In this document: one piece after another, positions 1 to 6,557 of the stretch
Layout: every line of letters starts with the position of its first letter
Position numbering within the stretch: the first letter of the stretch is position 1
Assembly (NCBI GenBank): GCA_044227605.1
Contig: JBGAWJ010000077.1
Span: 1 to 7,606, forward strand
Direction of reading: 5' to 3'
DNA length: 7,606 nucleotides
Source of the DNA: JAEUKQ01 sp044227605
GTDB lineage: Bacteria > Pseudomonadota > Alphaproteobacteria > JAEUKQ01
The notes under the pieces: model-generated
The model's database searches: none
Seen by the model: only the letters and a program-made list of their open reading frames with translations
Told to the model about the DNA's origin: nothing
Translations under genes and position numbers: made by a program

Positions 1-923
1 TGTCAATGAAGGGTGCCCGGGGTGTCTTGATTAACATTACCGGCGGCTTAGATATGACTTTGTTTGAGGTAGATGAAGCAGCCAATCGCATTCGGGAAGA
101 AGTCGATCCAGAAGCAAATATTATTTTTGGTTCCACTTTTGATGAGAGCTTGGTTGGTAAAATGCGGATTTCCGTGGTTGCAACCGGCATTGAATCAGAA
201 GCAGCCATTCAACCGCGTGGTGCCCAAATGTCACATGCGGTTAATAACTCCATGTCTTCCCATCGCCCTAATCTGCGGCCGGGAATTACCCAACCGGTCC
301 AAACCTTTGCCCCAACTGCAAGGCGGCCGGAACCTGCAACCGGACAACGGCCTTATTATACAGATCAAGGACGTACCCCAGCACCACAACAGACACAAGC
401 CCAACCTTTTGTTTCACCCTCTCGTGATTCTTCCAAAACACAACAATCTTGGAAGCCCATGCCTGGGCCAGGTTCAACCATGATTAAACAACATATTGAG
501 GAAGAAAATTCCCAAGAACAAACCCGGGGAGGGGCTTCAAATTCAGCTCCAATGATGCAGAGTGCTAATCCTAATATTCCTTCGCGGTCGCAACCTTCTG
601 CAAATTTATTTACGCGCGTCAGCGGCAATGGTTCCCCGCAGTCATCTCCTCAGTATGGGCCGCAGAACCGTCATGTCGCTCAAGGTACAAGTCAAAATGA
701 TCCGCGGTTTTCTGCAAGCCCCAATAGTGCTAACAATCCTAAAACCGCTATTCCGCCAAAACCCATGACTGGTGCAACAACAAACACTCCATCTTCAAAC
801 AATTCCACCCCACCCACTTTACAAGTACGGGTAACAAGCCAAGAGAATAGAACTCCGTCTTCCAATAAAGCAGATGAGGAGATGCTTGATATTCCTGCTT
901 TCTTAAGACGCCAGGCAAACTAA
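1..923 (+). CDS. ftsZ: Cell division protein FtsZ, C-terminal part (5' end outside window)
   Basis: FtsZ is the tubulin-like GTPase that polymerises into the cytoplasmic division ring. The frame is already open at the left edge, so the Met codon at 6 is internal and the GTP-binding half with the GGGTGTG loop lies upstream. Numbering from that Met, residues 1-62 are the end of the C-terminal tubulin-like domain (GARGVLINITGG, DPEANIIFGSTFDESL, RISVVATGI). Residues 63 to about 289 form a low-complexity linker rich in Pro, Gln, Asn, Ser and Thr. It has one short acidic patch (IEEEN, about 174-178) and an island NLFTRVSG at 200-207. Residues 290-305 (DEEMLDIPAFLRRQAN) are the conserved C-terminal peptide that in this family binds FtsA and other ring partners. 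The linker, about 225 residues, is far longer than the roughly 50 of E. coli, though long linkers are usual in alphaproteobacteria. Identification is secure. Confidence 0.97.
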   Translation, partial: SMKGARGVLINITGGLDMTLFEVDEAANRIREEVDPEANIIFGSTFDESLVGKMRISVVATGIESEAAIQPRGAQMSHAVNNSMSSHRPNLRPGITQPVQTFAPTARRPEPATGQRPYYTDQGRTPAPQQTQAQPFVSPSRDSSKTQQSWKPMPGPGSTMIKQHIEEENSQEQTRGGASNSAPMMQSANPNIPSRSQPSANLFTRVSGNGSPQSSPQYGPQNRHVAQGTSQNDPRFSASPNSANNPKTAIPPKPMTGATTNTPSSNNSTPPTLQVRVTSQENRTPSSNKADEEMLDIPAFLRRQAN

Positions 924-929
924 ATTATA

Positions 930-980
930 CGGTAGCCGGATTAGTATTTATACGATCAACCGGCTATTGGTATTTTGCTT
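930..980 (+). terminator. Possible hairpin terminator downstream of ftsZ
   Basis: A perfect 7-bp inverted repeat, TAGCCGG (933-939) and CCGGCTA (960-966), starts 9 bases after the ftsZ stop. It extends outward through two G-U pairs and a C-G pair to a 10-bp stem (930-939 with 960-969). The loop is 20 nt and can itself fold weakly (GTA/TAC at 944-946 and 951-953). The following sequence is T-rich (971-980) but is not a clean T-run. Placement and GC-rich core suit an intrinsic terminator or a transcript-stabilising stem; the long loop and broken T tract keep confidence moderate. Confidence 0.45.
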
Positions 981-996
981 ATATTCTCTATATATA
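967..996 (+). promoter_or_regulatory. Possible promoter for the bamD-recN-ligA unit
   Basis: TTGGTA at 967-972 could be a -35 box, and TATATA at 989-994 (16-bp spacer) or 991-996 (18-bp spacer) a -10 box. The -10 region lies inside a perfect 10-bp palindrome, CTATATATAG (988-997). The whole 970-1015 stretch is very AT-rich, which makes chance matches easy. A promoter is plausible because a hairpin separates this gap from ftsZ, but the exact boxes are a guess, and the -35 candidate partly overlaps the base of that hairpin. Confidence 0.3.
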
Positions 997-1026
997 GATT
1001 TTATTATTATGATATTTGCTGACTCC

Positions 1027-1031
1027 GAGGG
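1027..1031 (+). promoter_or_regulatory. Ribosome binding site deciding the bamD start
   Basis: GAGGG sits 5 bases before the ATG at 1037. This supports that ATG over the in-frame TTG at 1016, whose upstream sequence is purely AT-rich with no Shine-Dalgarno-like stretch. Confidence 0.65.
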
Positions 1032-1036
1032 ATAGG

Positions 1037-1849
1037 ATGTATTCAAAAATTCGTAGAAAATTATTTGTTTTGATGGGTTGTGCCTTGTTAGCGGCTGGCG
1101 CAGCAGGTTGTTCAAGTTCAGAAAAGGAATTATATTTAGAAGAATCCCCCGAAGTCATTTATAATTTAGGCTATAATGCCTTATCTGCTGGCGACCTTAA
1201 AAATGCCGCCAAGCTTTTTAACGAAGTTGAGCGCCAACATCCTTATTCTGTTTGGGCCCTTCAAGCGCAGATGATGGCAGCCTATGCGTATTATTCCAGC
1301 AAGCAATATGATGATGCGGTACTAGTTCTTGAGCGCTTTATCGAGCAACATCCAGGCAACCAAAATGTCCCTTATGCTTATTATCTAAGGGCAATTTGTT
1401 TTTATACACAAATTGTTGATGTAGGCCGTGACCAACGAAACACCGAATTGGCCTTACAAAGTTTTCAAGAGGTTGTGGGTCGTTTTCCCGAATCGCCCTA
1501 CGCTCGTGACGCCCAATATAAGTTAGATCTTATTCGCGACCACCTGGCTGGCAAAGAGATGGAAATTGGACGATTCTATCAAAAACAACAATTATATTTG
1601 GCAGCCATTAACCGTTTTCGGAATGTATTGCAAAATTATCAGACCACTGGCCACGTTCCAGAAGCTTTACACCGGTTGACAGAAAGTTATTTATCGTTAG
1701 GTGTGGTAGATGAAGCGCAGAATGCTGCGGCCGTTTTAGGATATAATTTTCCGGGAAGCGAATGGTACCGAGATAGTTACCAACTTTTGGTCCAAAGCAA
1801 TCTGAAGCCTTTACGCAAACAAAATTCCTGGCTGAAACTTATTTTTTAA
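1037..1849 (+). CDS. bamD: Outer membrane protein assembly factor BamD (TPR lipoprotein)
   Basis: BamD (older name ComL/YfiO) is the essential lipoprotein of the BAM complex, anchored to the periplasmic face of the outer membrane, where with BamA it inserts beta-barrel proteins. The product is 270 residues, close to family length. Residues 5-8 are basic (IRRK) and about 9-24 form the hydrophobic core of a lipoprotein signal peptide, with lipidation expected at Cys25 (AAGC followed by SSS). Cys15 (LMGC) is a less likely site because it lies inside the hydrophobic core. From about residue 40, tetratricopeptide-type helical repeats follow: YNLGYNALSAGDLKNAAKLF, then the family-typical HPYSVWALQAQMMAAYAYY, YDDAVLVLERFIEQHPGN and PYAYYLRAICFY. 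The later part (FPESPYARDAQYKLDLIRDHLAGKEMEIGRFY) is also characteristic of BamD. I chose the ATG at 1037 over an in-frame TTG at 1016 because GAGGG lies 5 bases upstream and the shorter signal peptide is normal. It probably heads a unit with recN, which starts 9 bases after its stop. Confidence 0.95.
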   Translation: MYSKIRRKLFVLMGCALLAAGAAGCSSSEKELYLEESPEVIYNLGYNALSAGDLKNAAKLFNEVERQHPYSVWALQAQMMAAYAYYSSKQYDDAVLVLERFIEQHPGNQNVPYAYYLRAICFYTQIVDVGRDQRNTELALQSFQEVVGRFPESPYARDAQYKLDLIRDHLAGKEMEIGRFYQKQQLYLAAINRFRNVLQNYQTTGHVPEALHRLTESYLSLGVVDEAQNAAAVLGYNFPGSEWYRDSYQLLVQSNLKPLRKQNSWLKLIF

Positions 1850-1858
1850 GCAGCAGAT

Positions 1859-3589
1859 ATGTTGACAAGCCTCAACATCCAAAATGTTGCGCTAATCGAC
1901 AAATTACAGCTCGGTTTATCCGCAGGGCTGAATGTTTTAACCGGGGAAACCGGGGCCGGTAAGTCGATTTTGCTGGATGCGTTGGGCCTTGCCTTAGGAC
2001 AACGGGCTGAGCTGCAGCTGATCCGAAGTGGGTGCTCACAGGCCTTGGTTCAGGCTGTTTTTGAACTTCCCCAAGAACATCCGGTTTATGATATTTTGGC
2101 CTCCGCCGAACTGCCGGTTGATAAAACCGAACCGTTAATTTTACGCCGGCAATTGTATCAAGACGGCCGCAACCGTTGTTTCGTTAATGATCATAGTGTG
2201 ACGGCCAGTCTTTTGAAACAAGTAGGCTTGTTATTGGTGGATGTAGTCGCCCAATTTGATCAGCGCCGTCTGCATAATCTTCAAACCCAATTGGAATTGT
2301 TAGATAATTTTGCCGGATTAAGCATTGAAGTGAAACTGATGGAGCAGTTGTATCGAGATTGGCAAAAAATAAGTACGTCATATCAAGAAAAATGCCAACA
2401 GTTCGAGGCAGAAAAAAAAGAGCAAGAATACCGTCAGCATATTTTAGAAGAACTGGATGAGTTTAAGCCGGTACTAGGTGAAGAACAAAAACTTTTGGAT
2501 GAACGGCAATTGTTGGGACATCAAGAAAAATTATTGGTGTTATTGCAAGATTTGCAACATGACCTGCTGGGTGAAAAAGGGGTCATTAAAAGCTTGTCCC
2601 ATGCGAACCGCCGCATGGATCGCACGTCCTTACCTATCACGCAGCTGGCTGTTCTTAAAACCCTTTTGGATCAGGCGACAACCAGCAGCCAAGAGGCAGG
2701 CAACTTGCTGCAACAGATCATTCAGCAGCATCGAGGCAACCCTAGACGGCAATTGGAAAAAATTGAAGAACGTTTACTTGACTTACGCGAATTGGCACGC
2801 AAACATCAGGTTAGCCCCGATAATCTGCCTCAATTTCATGAAAAATTGCACCAAAAATTGCAAAGCTTCCAATTGGCAAATGGACATTTAACCCGACTGG
2901 CAGAAGAAGAAAAAGCGGCTCGGAAAATCTTCGTACAGGCTGGCAATATGTTAAATCAAAAACGTCGGCAAGCCGCCGAAGCCTTATCGCAGGAAGTGAC
3001 CCAACATTTGGCAAAATTGAATTTGGGGCGAGCGCTTTTTCAAGCCCAGCTTGACCTATTGCCAGAAGAAAGCTGGAACCAGCGGGGCGGCAGCAAAGTC
3101 AGTTTCCTGGCGGCGATCAACCCTGGTAGCCCATTCGCACCCCTGCATAAGATTGCCTCCGGCGGAGAATTATCGCGCTTCATGCTGGCGTTGAAATTGG
3201 CGCTTCAACATGCCGACCCTGTATCCACCATGATTTTTGATGAAATCGATACAGGCGTCAGCGGTGCTACTGCAGCCGCGGTTGGTCAGGCATTGGCGAC
3301 GCTGGCGGGTTCGGTACAATTGTTAGTGGTAACCCACCTGCCCCAAGTCGCCAGTCAGGGGCAAAACCATTGGCATGTCCGCAAACTGGTGCAAAATGGG
3401 CAAACCAATACCAGTGTGCGTTTATTGAACCCTATGGAACGCCGAGAAGAAATTGCCCGCATGATTGCCGGTGCCACTATCAGTAACGAAGCCAGGGCAG
3501 CAGCCGAAAAACTGTTGCAAAAACATCGTGTCGCTACTCCATCTAAACATTTGAAGAATTCCCAACTTCCTTCCAGTCGTGTGGATTGA
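1859..3589 (+). CDS. recN: DNA repair protein RecN (SMC-like ATPase)
   Basis: RecN is a cytoplasmic SMC-like ATPase that acts at DNA double-strand breaks, promoting end cohesion and RecA-dependent recombination. At 576 residues it is slightly longer than the usual 550-560. Walker A is GETGAGKS at 29-36. A Glu/Gln/Leu-rich region at about 155-390 forms the coiled-coil arms. The C-terminal ATPase half has NPGSPFAPLHKIASGGELSR (421-440, ABC signature SGGELSR at 434-440), Walker B and D-loop TMIFDEIDTGVSG (457-469) and the switch histidine in VTHLPQVASQ (491-500). The conserved closing motif is EEIARMIAG (530-538). One oddity: VDVVAQFD (127-134) stands where RecN normally reads close to V-E-I-H-G-Q-H-D; Gln132 is kept but both histidines and the glycine are changed. 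The last 20 or so residues look like an unconserved tail. There is no strong ribosome binding site before the ATG, so translational coupling to bamD is likely. Confidence 0.96.
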   Translation: MLTSLNIQNVALIDKLQLGLSAGLNVLTGETGAGKSILLDALGLALGQRAELQLIRSGCSQALVQAVFELPQEHPVYDILASAELPVDKTEPLILRRQLYQDGRNRCFVNDHSVTASLLKQVGLLLVDVVAQFDQRRLHNLQTQLELLDNFAGLSIEVKLMEQLYRDWQKISTSYQEKCQQFEAEKKEQEYRQHILEELDEFKPVLGEEQKLLDERQLLGHQEKLLVLLQDLQHDLLGEKGVIKSLSHANRRMDRTSLPITQLAVLKTLLDQATTSSQEAGNLLQQIIQQHRGNPRRQLEKIEERLLDLRELARKHQVSPDNLPQFHEKLHQKLQSFQLANGHLTRLAEEEKAARKIFVQAGNMLNQKRRQAAEALSQEVTQHLAKLNLGRALFQAQLDLLPEESWNQRGGSKVSFLAAINPGSPFAPLHKIASGGELSRFMLALKLALQHADPVSTMIFDEIDTGVSGATAAAVGQALATLAGSVQLLVVTHLPQVASQGQNHWHVRKLVQNGQTNTSVRLLNPMERREEIARMIAGATISNEARAAAEKLLQKHRVATPSKHLKNSQLPSSRVD

Positions 3590-3592
3590 TCC

Positions 3593-5686
3593 ATGAACCC
3601 CTATCGTCAAATTCCCGTTGATCAATTAGATGAAGACCAAGCTAAGGTAGAACTAGCCAGTTTAACGGAAGAAATTGCCGCGCATAATCAATACTACCAT
3701 CAACAGGATAATCCTATCATCAGCGATGCTGCCTATGATGCGTTAATGCGGCGCAATCAGGCCATTGAAAAAAGGTTTCCTGCCCTGCAGCGCCCAGACA
3801 GCCCCAGTTTAAAAGTAGGATTTACACCGTCATCCGGTTTCCAAAAAATCACCCATCGCCAAGCCATGTTGTCTTTGGATAATGCTTTGTCTAAGGAGCA
3901 AGTCCAGGATTTCATAAACCGTATTTGTCGCTTTCTAGGGTTACCTCTGGCCCATTCCTTCGATTTTATTGCAGAACCTAAAATTGACGGCGTTTCCGCT
4001 AGTCTCACCTATGAAAAAGGGGTTTTGGTGCAAGCCGCCACCCGGGGGGATGGAACGGTTGGCGAGGACGTAACGCCCAATGCACGCACCATTGCTTCCA
4101 TCCCCTCCAAATTGGCCAGCCCACAATGGCCGGAACAAATCGAAATACGGGGAGAAATTTATATCCCCAAATCGCAATTCCAACAATTAAACCGGCAACG
4201 GCAACAGGCAGGTGAAGCCCCATTTGCCAACCCCCGCAATGCCGCTGCTGGCAGTTTGCGCCAATTGGATGCACAAATCACCGCCAACCGCCCGTTGCGA
4301 TTCTTTGCGTATGGTACAGGTGCTATACAAGTGGGGATTTGGCAACAACCGGATACCCATTTAGGCTGGTTGCAACAATTGCAACAATGGGGATTCACGG
4401 TCAACCCCCTGTACCGTCTGTGCCATCAAACAGCTGATCTGTTGGCTTTTCACCAAGAATTAGAAAATGTCCGCCACCAGTTGGATTACGATATTGACGG
4501 GGTTGTTTACAAAATCAATACCCTAGCTTTACAGCAGCGTTTGGGTTTCATCAGCCGCGCCCCACGCTGGGCCATTGCCCATAAATTCTCGGCGGAACAA
4601 GCCACCACCATCCTTAAAAACATTAATATCCAGGTGGGGCGTACTGGCATTTTGACGCCAGTGGCCGATTTGGAGCCTGTAACGGTGGGCGGCGTTGTGG
4701 TTGCGCGTGCCAGCTTGCATAACCAAGATGAAATTGAACGCAAAGATATCCGAATTGGCGATAAACTAGTGATCCGGCGAGCAGGTGATGTTATCCCGCA
4801 AATCATCCAAGTGATATTGGCGGATCGGCCACAAGACAGCCAACCGTTTCAATTTCCTCAGCAATGTCCCATTTGCGGTAGCCCTGCCAAACGCTTGGTT
4901 GGCATGGCCGCCTGGCGTTGCACGGGTGGCGTCAGCTGCCCTGCCCAAGCAGTTGAACGGCTCAGGCATTTTGTCAGCCGCGATGCTTTTGATATTACGG
5001 GTTTAGGCATTCGTCACTTAGAAGAATTTTACCAAGACAAACTGATCCAAAGCCCTGCAGATATTTTCCGCCTGCATAAACATCGGGAAAATTTAATGAA
5101 ACGGGAGGGTTGGGGCAGTTTGTCGGTGCAGAATTTATTGTCAGCTATTAATGACCGGCGCCGGATCAGTTTGGAACGCTTTATTTATTCGCTTGGCCTT
5201 CCCCAAATTGGTTCGGTTACTGCCCAGTTACTCGCCAAACAGTATCATGACTGGCCGTCTTTACAACATTCCATACAGAACGCCCAGGATCGGCAATCAA
5301 CCTCTTACCAGGAATTAGATGACATAGAAGGCATTGGCGAAGCCATGGCGGAAGATATTGTAGCCTCGCTGAATGACAGCCACCAACAAGCCATCATCCG
5401 TGATTTATTGCAGGAAATTCAGGTACTGCCTTATGAAGCTCCGCTTGCCTCCAGCAACCATCCCTTAAACGGAAAAATCGTTGTTTTCACGGGTACCTTA
5501 CAGCAAATGTCCCGCGGGGAGGCCAAATCCATTGCTGAAAAATTAGGCGCCAAGGTAGGCAGCGCCGTTTCCAAAAAAACAGATTTGCTAGTATGCGGGG
5601 TTGATGCCGGATCCAAGGAAAAACAAGCAAAGGAATTAGGCATAAAAATCATCTTAGAGGAAGAATGGCTGCAGTTGATTCATTAA
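3593..5686 (+). CDS. ligA: NAD-dependent DNA ligase LigA
   Basis: LigA seals nicks in duplex DNA using NAD+, joining Okazaki fragments and finishing repair. The 697-residue product has the full bacterial architecture. Domain Ia contains the NAD-binding motif HNQYYHQQDNPIISDAAYD (31-49). The adenylation domain has KIDG at 130-133 with catalytic Lys130, RGDG (151-154), EIRGEIY (194-200), FANPRNAAAGSLRQLD (221-236), DYDIDGVVYKIN (308-319) and RAPRWAIAHKF (332-342). The OB fold begins near VGRTGILTPVA (358-368). A Cys4 zinc finger has C425, C428, C443 and C449 (C-x2-C-x14-C-x5-C). Helix-hairpin-helix repeats follow (FDITGLG near 476, LGLPQIG 544-550, ELDDIEGIG 584-592), and a BRCT domain spans about 634-697. 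Every catalytic motif I checked is intact. It starts 3 bases after the recN stop, so the two are probably translationally coupled; GTGGA at 3581-3585 may serve as ribosome binding site. Confidence 0.98.
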   Translation: MNPYRQIPVDQLDEDQAKVELASLTEEIAAHNQYYHQQDNPIISDAAYDALMRRNQAIEKRFPALQRPDSPSLKVGFTPSSGFQKITHRQAMLSLDNALSKEQVQDFINRICRFLGLPLAHSFDFIAEPKIDGVSASLTYEKGVLVQAATRGDGTVGEDVTPNARTIASIPSKLASPQWPEQIEIRGEIYIPKSQFQQLNRQRQQAGEAPFANPRNAAAGSLRQLDAQITANRPLRFFAYGTGAIQVGIWQQPDTHLGWLQQLQQWGFTVNPLYRLCHQTADLLAFHQELENVRHQLDYDIDGVVYKINTLALQQRLGFISRAPRWAIAHKFSAEQATTILKNINIQVGRTGILTPVADLEPVTVGGVVVARASLHNQDEIERKDIRIGDKLVIRRAGDVIPQIIQVILADRPQDSQPFQFPQQCPICGSPAKRLVGMAAWRCTGGVSCPAQAVERLRHFVSRDAFDITGLGIRHLEEFYQDKLIQSPADIFRLHKHRENLMKREGWGSLSVQNLLSAINDRRRISLERFIYSLGLPQIGSVTAQLLAKQYHDWPSLQHSIQNAQDRQSTSYQELDDIEGIGEAMAEDIVASLNDSHQQAIIRDLLQEIQVLPYEAPLASSNHPLNGKIVVFTGTLQQMSRGEAKSIAEKLGAKVGSAVSKKTDLLVCGVDAGSKEKQAKELGIKIILEEEWLQLIH

Positions 5687-5715
5687 AACATTAGACTAGC
5701 CATCTGATTTATTAG

Positions 5716-5743
5716 TTGATACCCTGATTCTGCTGGGTAAAAT
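5716..5743 (+). promoter_or_regulatory. Candidate sigma-70-type promoter for the permease gene
   Basis: TTGATA (5716-5721) matches the -35 consensus at 5 of 6 positions and TAAAAT (5738-5743) matches the -10 at 5 of 6, with a 16-bp spacer. Transcription would begin near 5750, giving a leader of only about 13 bases before the ATG at 5763. A short inverted repeat, TACCC (5720-5724) and GGGTA (5735-5739), spans the spacer and overlaps the edges of both boxes. It could be an operator or chance. This is the best promoter-like match I found. Confidence 0.45.
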
Positions 5744-5762
5744 CGTCATGGGTCATATCTAA

Positions 5763-6536
5763 ATGGCAACTTTTCTGATTAGCGTTACCGCTTTCATGGC
5801 CGCCGGGCTTACTTTATTTTCAGGGTTTGGCCTTGGAACTATTTTAACCCCTATTGTAGTGATTTTTTTCCCTGTCCCCGTGGCAATCGCTATAACCGCT
5901 GTTGTACATTTACTGAATAATCTTTTTAAACTTGGCCTGCTTTGGCGACAAATCAACAAATCTGTTTTACTGGCCTTCGGCATCCCCGCATTATTAGCAG
6001 CTATTCCGGGCGCCTTGCTGCTGGATTACCTTGCCGTCCTTCCGCCTCTGATGGAATATCAATGGCTTGGGGCCAGTTACAGCATTACTCAGGTAAAACT
6101 TGTAGCTGGCATTTTATTAATTGTTTTTGCCACCGCCGAAATAGTGCCTTTCCTGAACCGCTTATCCAAAAGCCACGCAGGACTCCCTGTAGGCGGCCTT
6201 CTAAGCGGTTTTTTTGGCGGATTATCAGGCAACCAGGGTGCTTTCCGAAGTGCTTTTTTAATTAAAGTTGGGCTTACTAAAGAATCGTTTGTGGCCACGA
6301 ACGCAGCTATTGCGGCCTTAGTAGATGTTAGCCGCATCATTGTCTACGGCTTTACCTTTGATTTAATATTAATTGAAAATCAATTAACCCTCATCTTATT
6401 GGCAACTATATCTGCCTTCCTTGGCATATTTCTGGGCAGCAGATTGCTGCATAAGGTAACAATTGGTTTTATCCAAAAATTGGTTGCCGTTATGCTATAT
6501 ACCCTGGGTGGCCTGCTTTGCGCCGGTATCATCTAA
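5763..6536 (+). CDS. TauE/SafE-family (TSUP) membrane permease
   Basis: This is a predicted inner-membrane permease of the TauE/SafE family (also called TSUP or DUF81), whose studied members move small, often sulfur-containing organic anions such as sulfoacetate or taurine-related compounds. The substrate cannot be told from the sequence. The 257-residue product is almost entirely hydrophobic, with about eight membrane segments (roughly 4-27, 29-52, 67-92, 108-130, 141-165, 174-196, 203-226, 232-256). The two family hallmarks are the glycine-rich N-terminal stretch SGFGLGTILTP (20-30) and its counterpart in the second half, GFFGGLSGNQGAFRSAFL (149-166), reflecting the internal duplication. 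The length is typical. It starts 76 bases after ligA behind its own promoter-like sequence, so it is probably not part of the repair operon. No oxidoreductase, sulfotransferase or regulator lies beside it to hint at a substrate. The ribosome binding site is weak (ATGGG at 5748-5752). Confidence 0.85.
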   Translation: MATFLISVTAFMAAGLTLFSGFGLGTILTPIVVIFFPVPVAIAITAVVHLLNNLFKLGLLWRQINKSVLLAFGIPALLAAIPGALLLDYLAVLPPLMEYQWLGASYSITQVKLVAGILLIVFATAEIVPFLNRLSKSHAGLPVGGLLSGFFGGLSGNQGAFRSAFLIKVGLTKESFVATNAAIAALVDVSRIIVYGFTFDLILIENQLTLILLATISAFLGIFLGSRLLHKVTIGFIQKLVAVMLYTLGGLLCAGII

Positions 6537-6557
6537 AAGATTATGACCTTTTGCCGC

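Noticed and set aside
73..483. Long open frame overlapping ftsZ in another frame
   Set aside because: It is an overlapping frame kept open by the low-complexity linker. It resembles no family I know and has no plausible start signal.
1016..1036. In-frame TTG start adding seven residues to BamD
   Set aside because: There is no ribosome binding site in front of it, whereas the ATG at 1037 has GAGGG at 5-base spacing and gives a normal lipoprotein signal peptide.
4370..4387. Exact tandem duplication TTGCAACAA x2 inside ligA
   Set aside because: It encodes Leu-Gln-Gln twice in a helical Gln-rich part of the protein, keeps the frame and leaves all motifs intact. It is a minor slippage product at most.
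5720..5739. TACCC...GGGTA as a terminator for ligA
   Set aside because: The stem is only 5 bp, the loop is 10 nt, and it is followed by AAAATCG rather than a T tract. It fits better as part of the permease promoter region.
5748..5762. Four-codon frame ATG-GGT-CAT-ATC-TAA whose stop abuts the permease ATG, suggesting a leader peptide
   Set aside because: It begins at or before the predicted transcription start, has no ribosome binding site of its own, and is short enough to be chance.
6536..6552. AAAAG...CTTTT stem between the convergent permease and peptidase genes as a bidirectional terminator
   Set aside because: It is a 5-bp, almost purely A-T stem with an 8-nt loop. That is too weak to call, although a terminator would be expected here.
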